DNA of 8,806 nucleotides from assembly GCA_934403665.1 (NCBI GenBank), contig CAKRUL010000030.1, positions 1 through 8,806 on the forward strand, given 5' to 3'. Positions 7,355 to 8,806 of the stretch are shown here, in pieces. Position numbers and translations under genes: made by a program. The stretch comes from an uncultured Clostridia bacterium. Its GTDB lineage: Bacteria; Bacillota_A; Clostridia; UMGS1840; HGM11507. Numbering within the stretch: position 1 is the stretch's first letter; the number at the start of each line of letters is the position of its first letter. The notes beneath the pieces were generated by a model that was not told where the DNA came from, ran no database searches, and saw only the letters and a list, made by a program, of their open reading frames with translations.

Positions 7355-8494
7355 CTATTCTGTTTTGTCAAGATAATGATCCAAAGCGGCAAATTGTTTT
7401 TCCGATTCACGAATGCATCCGCTCACATCGATCCGGTCAGAATTTCTGAAATAGCGAAGCACCTGTTGGGGTTGGATTTCACCGATCTTTCGAATATGAC
7501 AGCTGGCAAGAGGCCATCCGTTGTCCGCAATCACATTGCTGAACTTATTTCCCTGAATGACAGCAAACACCTTTTTCCCGAACAAAAGTCCCAGAATCAT
7601 TGCATGAAATCTTGCAGCAACAATATATTTTGCAGACTGAATCGCCCGGATTGCTTCCTGCGAATCGTGACGATACCGAACGATCTGAAGCTGCCGCTTC
7701 GCGTCCGGCGAAAGCACAGAGCAATCGGCGATTTCCTCTGCCATCTCCTCGTCCCCCTCGTTCTGACAAAAGGAAATCAGCTTGACCTGAAATCCCTCGG
7801 CGGCAAAAAGATTCATCAGCTCTGCCATCTTATCCCGATAGCAGTCGTGCAGGGAACGGTAAGCGGACCGCACTTTAAAATCTATGACGGACAGCAGGAT
7901 GCAGTTTTCCTCCTCCTTCGTCTCTGCCGGTTTGAGTCCAAAGATGACATCAGCCGCCTTTCGCACATTTCCGAGTTGATGAAACAAACGGTAGGAATAC
8001 TCATCCCGAAAGCAAACGTCCTCCGCCCGGCTGAAATATACACAATGATCCCTGCGAAAGGTTTCATCAAAGCCTTTGCAGAAATTGCTTCCGATAATAA
8101 AAAGCTTTTTTCCTTTTTGCGTCAGCCGAAGCATTTTATCGATATTCTCTCGGTATTTTCGGTCGGAAATGCGAAATATAGAACCGCCGATCTGCACCAC
8201 CGCACCGCATCTGTTTTTCAGAAAATCATCAAAAAAATCCGCTCCGAATCCCATCGAAAGAAACAGCTTGTTAAACAGGCGAATCCACGGCATTGCCGTT
8301 TCATAAACCTTCAAATTTTTCAGATGGGAAAAGGTGCGGCAATACCCCGGCGGAGCATATAAATAAAATTGCGTCTCCGGGTACCGGTTGACCAATATTT
8401 CGATGAACAGATCGTCTCCCAGATTGTGATTCAAATAGGCTTTGATATATACTTTTTTGCGGTGGGAAGAAAGGCGGCTCCCAAAGGGTCTCAT
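7355..8494 (-). CDS. Polysaccharide pyruvyl transferase family protein
   Basis: The 379-residue product fits the polysaccharide pyruvyl transferase family, which moves a pyruvyl group from phosphoenolpyruvate onto sugars as a ketal in exopolysaccharide or wall polymers, in the cytoplasm. Family marks are KKVYIKAYLNHNLGDDLF near residues 13-30, VVQIGGSIFR near 105, and the C-terminal AARFHAMILGLLFGKKVFAV from residue 293 with Arg295 and His297, followed by NKFSNVIADNG. The start is ATG 8494, which overlaps the upstream TGA as ATGA and has AGGAG at 8504-8508 with a 9-nt spacer. The frame is open further back to 8689, but that part lies inside the flippase gene. It ends in TAG just before the shared terminator, so it is the last gene of its operon. 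The NLGDDLF form resembles exopolysaccharide enzymes more than CsaB, but the sugar substrate is unknown. Confidence 0.9.
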   Translation of the reverse strand: MRPFGSRLSSHRKKVYIKAYLNHNLGDDLFIEILVNRYPETQFYLYAPPGYCRTFSHLKNLKVYETAMPWIRLFNKLFLSMGFGADFFDDFLKNRCGAVVQIGGSIFRISDRKYRENIDKMLRLTQKGKKLFIIGSNFCKGFDETFRRDHCVYFSRAEDVCFRDEYSYRLFHQLGNVRKAADVIFGLKPAETKEEENCILLSVIDFKVRSAYRSLHDCYRDKMAELMNLFAAEGFQVKLISFCQNEGDEEMAEEIADCSVLSPDAKRQLQIVRYRHDSQEAIRAIQSAKYIVAARFHAMILGLLFGKKVFAVIQGNKFSNVIADNGWPLASCHIRKIGEIQPQQVLRYFRNSDRIDVSGCIRESEKQFAALDHYLDKTE

Positions 8495-8806
8495 CCGGCA
8501 TTTCTCCTTTCTGCCAAAAGAACTTTTGCCCGATACAGTAAGCCCCTGAACTCTTTGACTCTGTAAAAAAGCACCAAGAAAATCAGATTGGGAAGCAAGG
8601 CAACCACACCGCACCCAAGCACGAACCTTCCCAGCGTAATCTGCGCCAATATCGGCTGCACACACAGAGCGGTAACGCCGCCGGCACAAACCGCTGCGGC
8701 AAAATAAACCGCCAAACGGGCATAATATTCCCTGCAGGAGGTTTCAAACAAAAACCGATAGGTACATCTGGGGCGGAAAATCAAAAAGATCATTCTGGAT
8801 GCTGTC
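8491..8806 (-). CDS. C-terminal part of a polysaccharide flippase (Wzx/oligosaccharide flippase-like), partial at its 5' end
   Basis: About 104 codons are in the window, and the frame is open through the right edge, so the start is beyond it. Two hydrophobic segments are visible: YYARLAVYFAAAVCAGGVTA and, later, GCGVVALLPNLIFLVLFYRV. The final KEFRGLLYRAKVLL is the charged cytoplasmic tail common at the end of Gram-positive oligosaccharide flippases, which move lipid-linked repeat units across the membrane. RPRCTYRFLFETSCREYY before the first segment fits the loop ahead of the last helices in these proteins. The ATGA overlap with the pyruvyl transferase supports one polysaccharide operon. With only the tail visible, another multi-span polysaccharide membrane protein is possible. 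Confidence 0.7.
   Translation of the reverse strand, partial: TASRMIFLIFRPRCTYRFLFETSCREYYARLAVYFAAAVCAGGVTALCVQPILAQITLGRFVLGCGVVALLPNLIFLVLFYRVKEFRGLLYRAKVLLAERRNAG

Noticed and set aside
8494..8689. Longer pyruvyl transferase starting at 8689
   Set aside because: It would overlap the flippase by about 200 nt. ATG 8494 has a ribosome binding site and the common ATGA overlap.

Overview
The window looks like part of a Clostridia-type Firmicutes chromosome, probably an uncultured anaerobe. The grounds are strong AGGAGG-type ribosome binding sites, a sigma-A style promoter with a 17-bp spacer, S-layer homology (SLH) proteins, GLUG repeats, a copper-amine-oxidase-N-like stalk domain and an AraC/YesN-type regulator. 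No lineage marker is present, so placement below class level is a guess. No tRNA, rRNA, CRISPR array, insertion sequence or phage gene was seen.

Positions 1-6212 hold a three-gene, minus-strand set encoding exported surface proteins, read right to left with gaps of 17 and 22 nt, so probably one operon. Gene A (6212 to 3393) is a large SLH protein interrupted by two in-frame stops: TGA at codon 8 inside the signal peptide, and TAG at codon 787. Gene B (3375 to 2265) has a signal peptide and the first residues of an SLH domain, then a frame break near 3258-3264 that runs straight into eight GLUG repeats. Gene C (2242 to beyond base 1) is open for all 747 codons in the window. It encodes a signal peptide, a long beta-propeller-like region and the start of a stalk domain cut by the window edge.

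Positions 6213-6370 are a divergent control region with a clear sigma-A promoter facing right and a CGTGA direct repeat. The promoter drives an intact AraC-family regulator (6371-7228), a reasonable candidate to control the surface operon. A perfect 14-bp hairpin (7292-7326) with T runs on both sides separates it from the convergent unit on its right.

Positions 7355-8806 are a minus-strand polysaccharide unit: the C-terminal end of a flippase-like membrane protein (from beyond 8806 to 8491) and a polysaccharide pyruvyl transferase (8494 to 7355), joined by an ATGA stop/start overlap. Pyruvylated wall polymers are the known ligand of SLH domains, so this unit could relate to anchoring of gene A, but its sequence looks more like the exopolysaccharide branch of the family.

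The most notable observation is the clustering of three lesions (two nonsense codons and one frameshift or deletion) in genes A and B, while gene C, the regulator and the polysaccharide genes are intact. Decay of a surface-protein locus, strain-level variation and assembly error all remain possible. No clearly new system was found.
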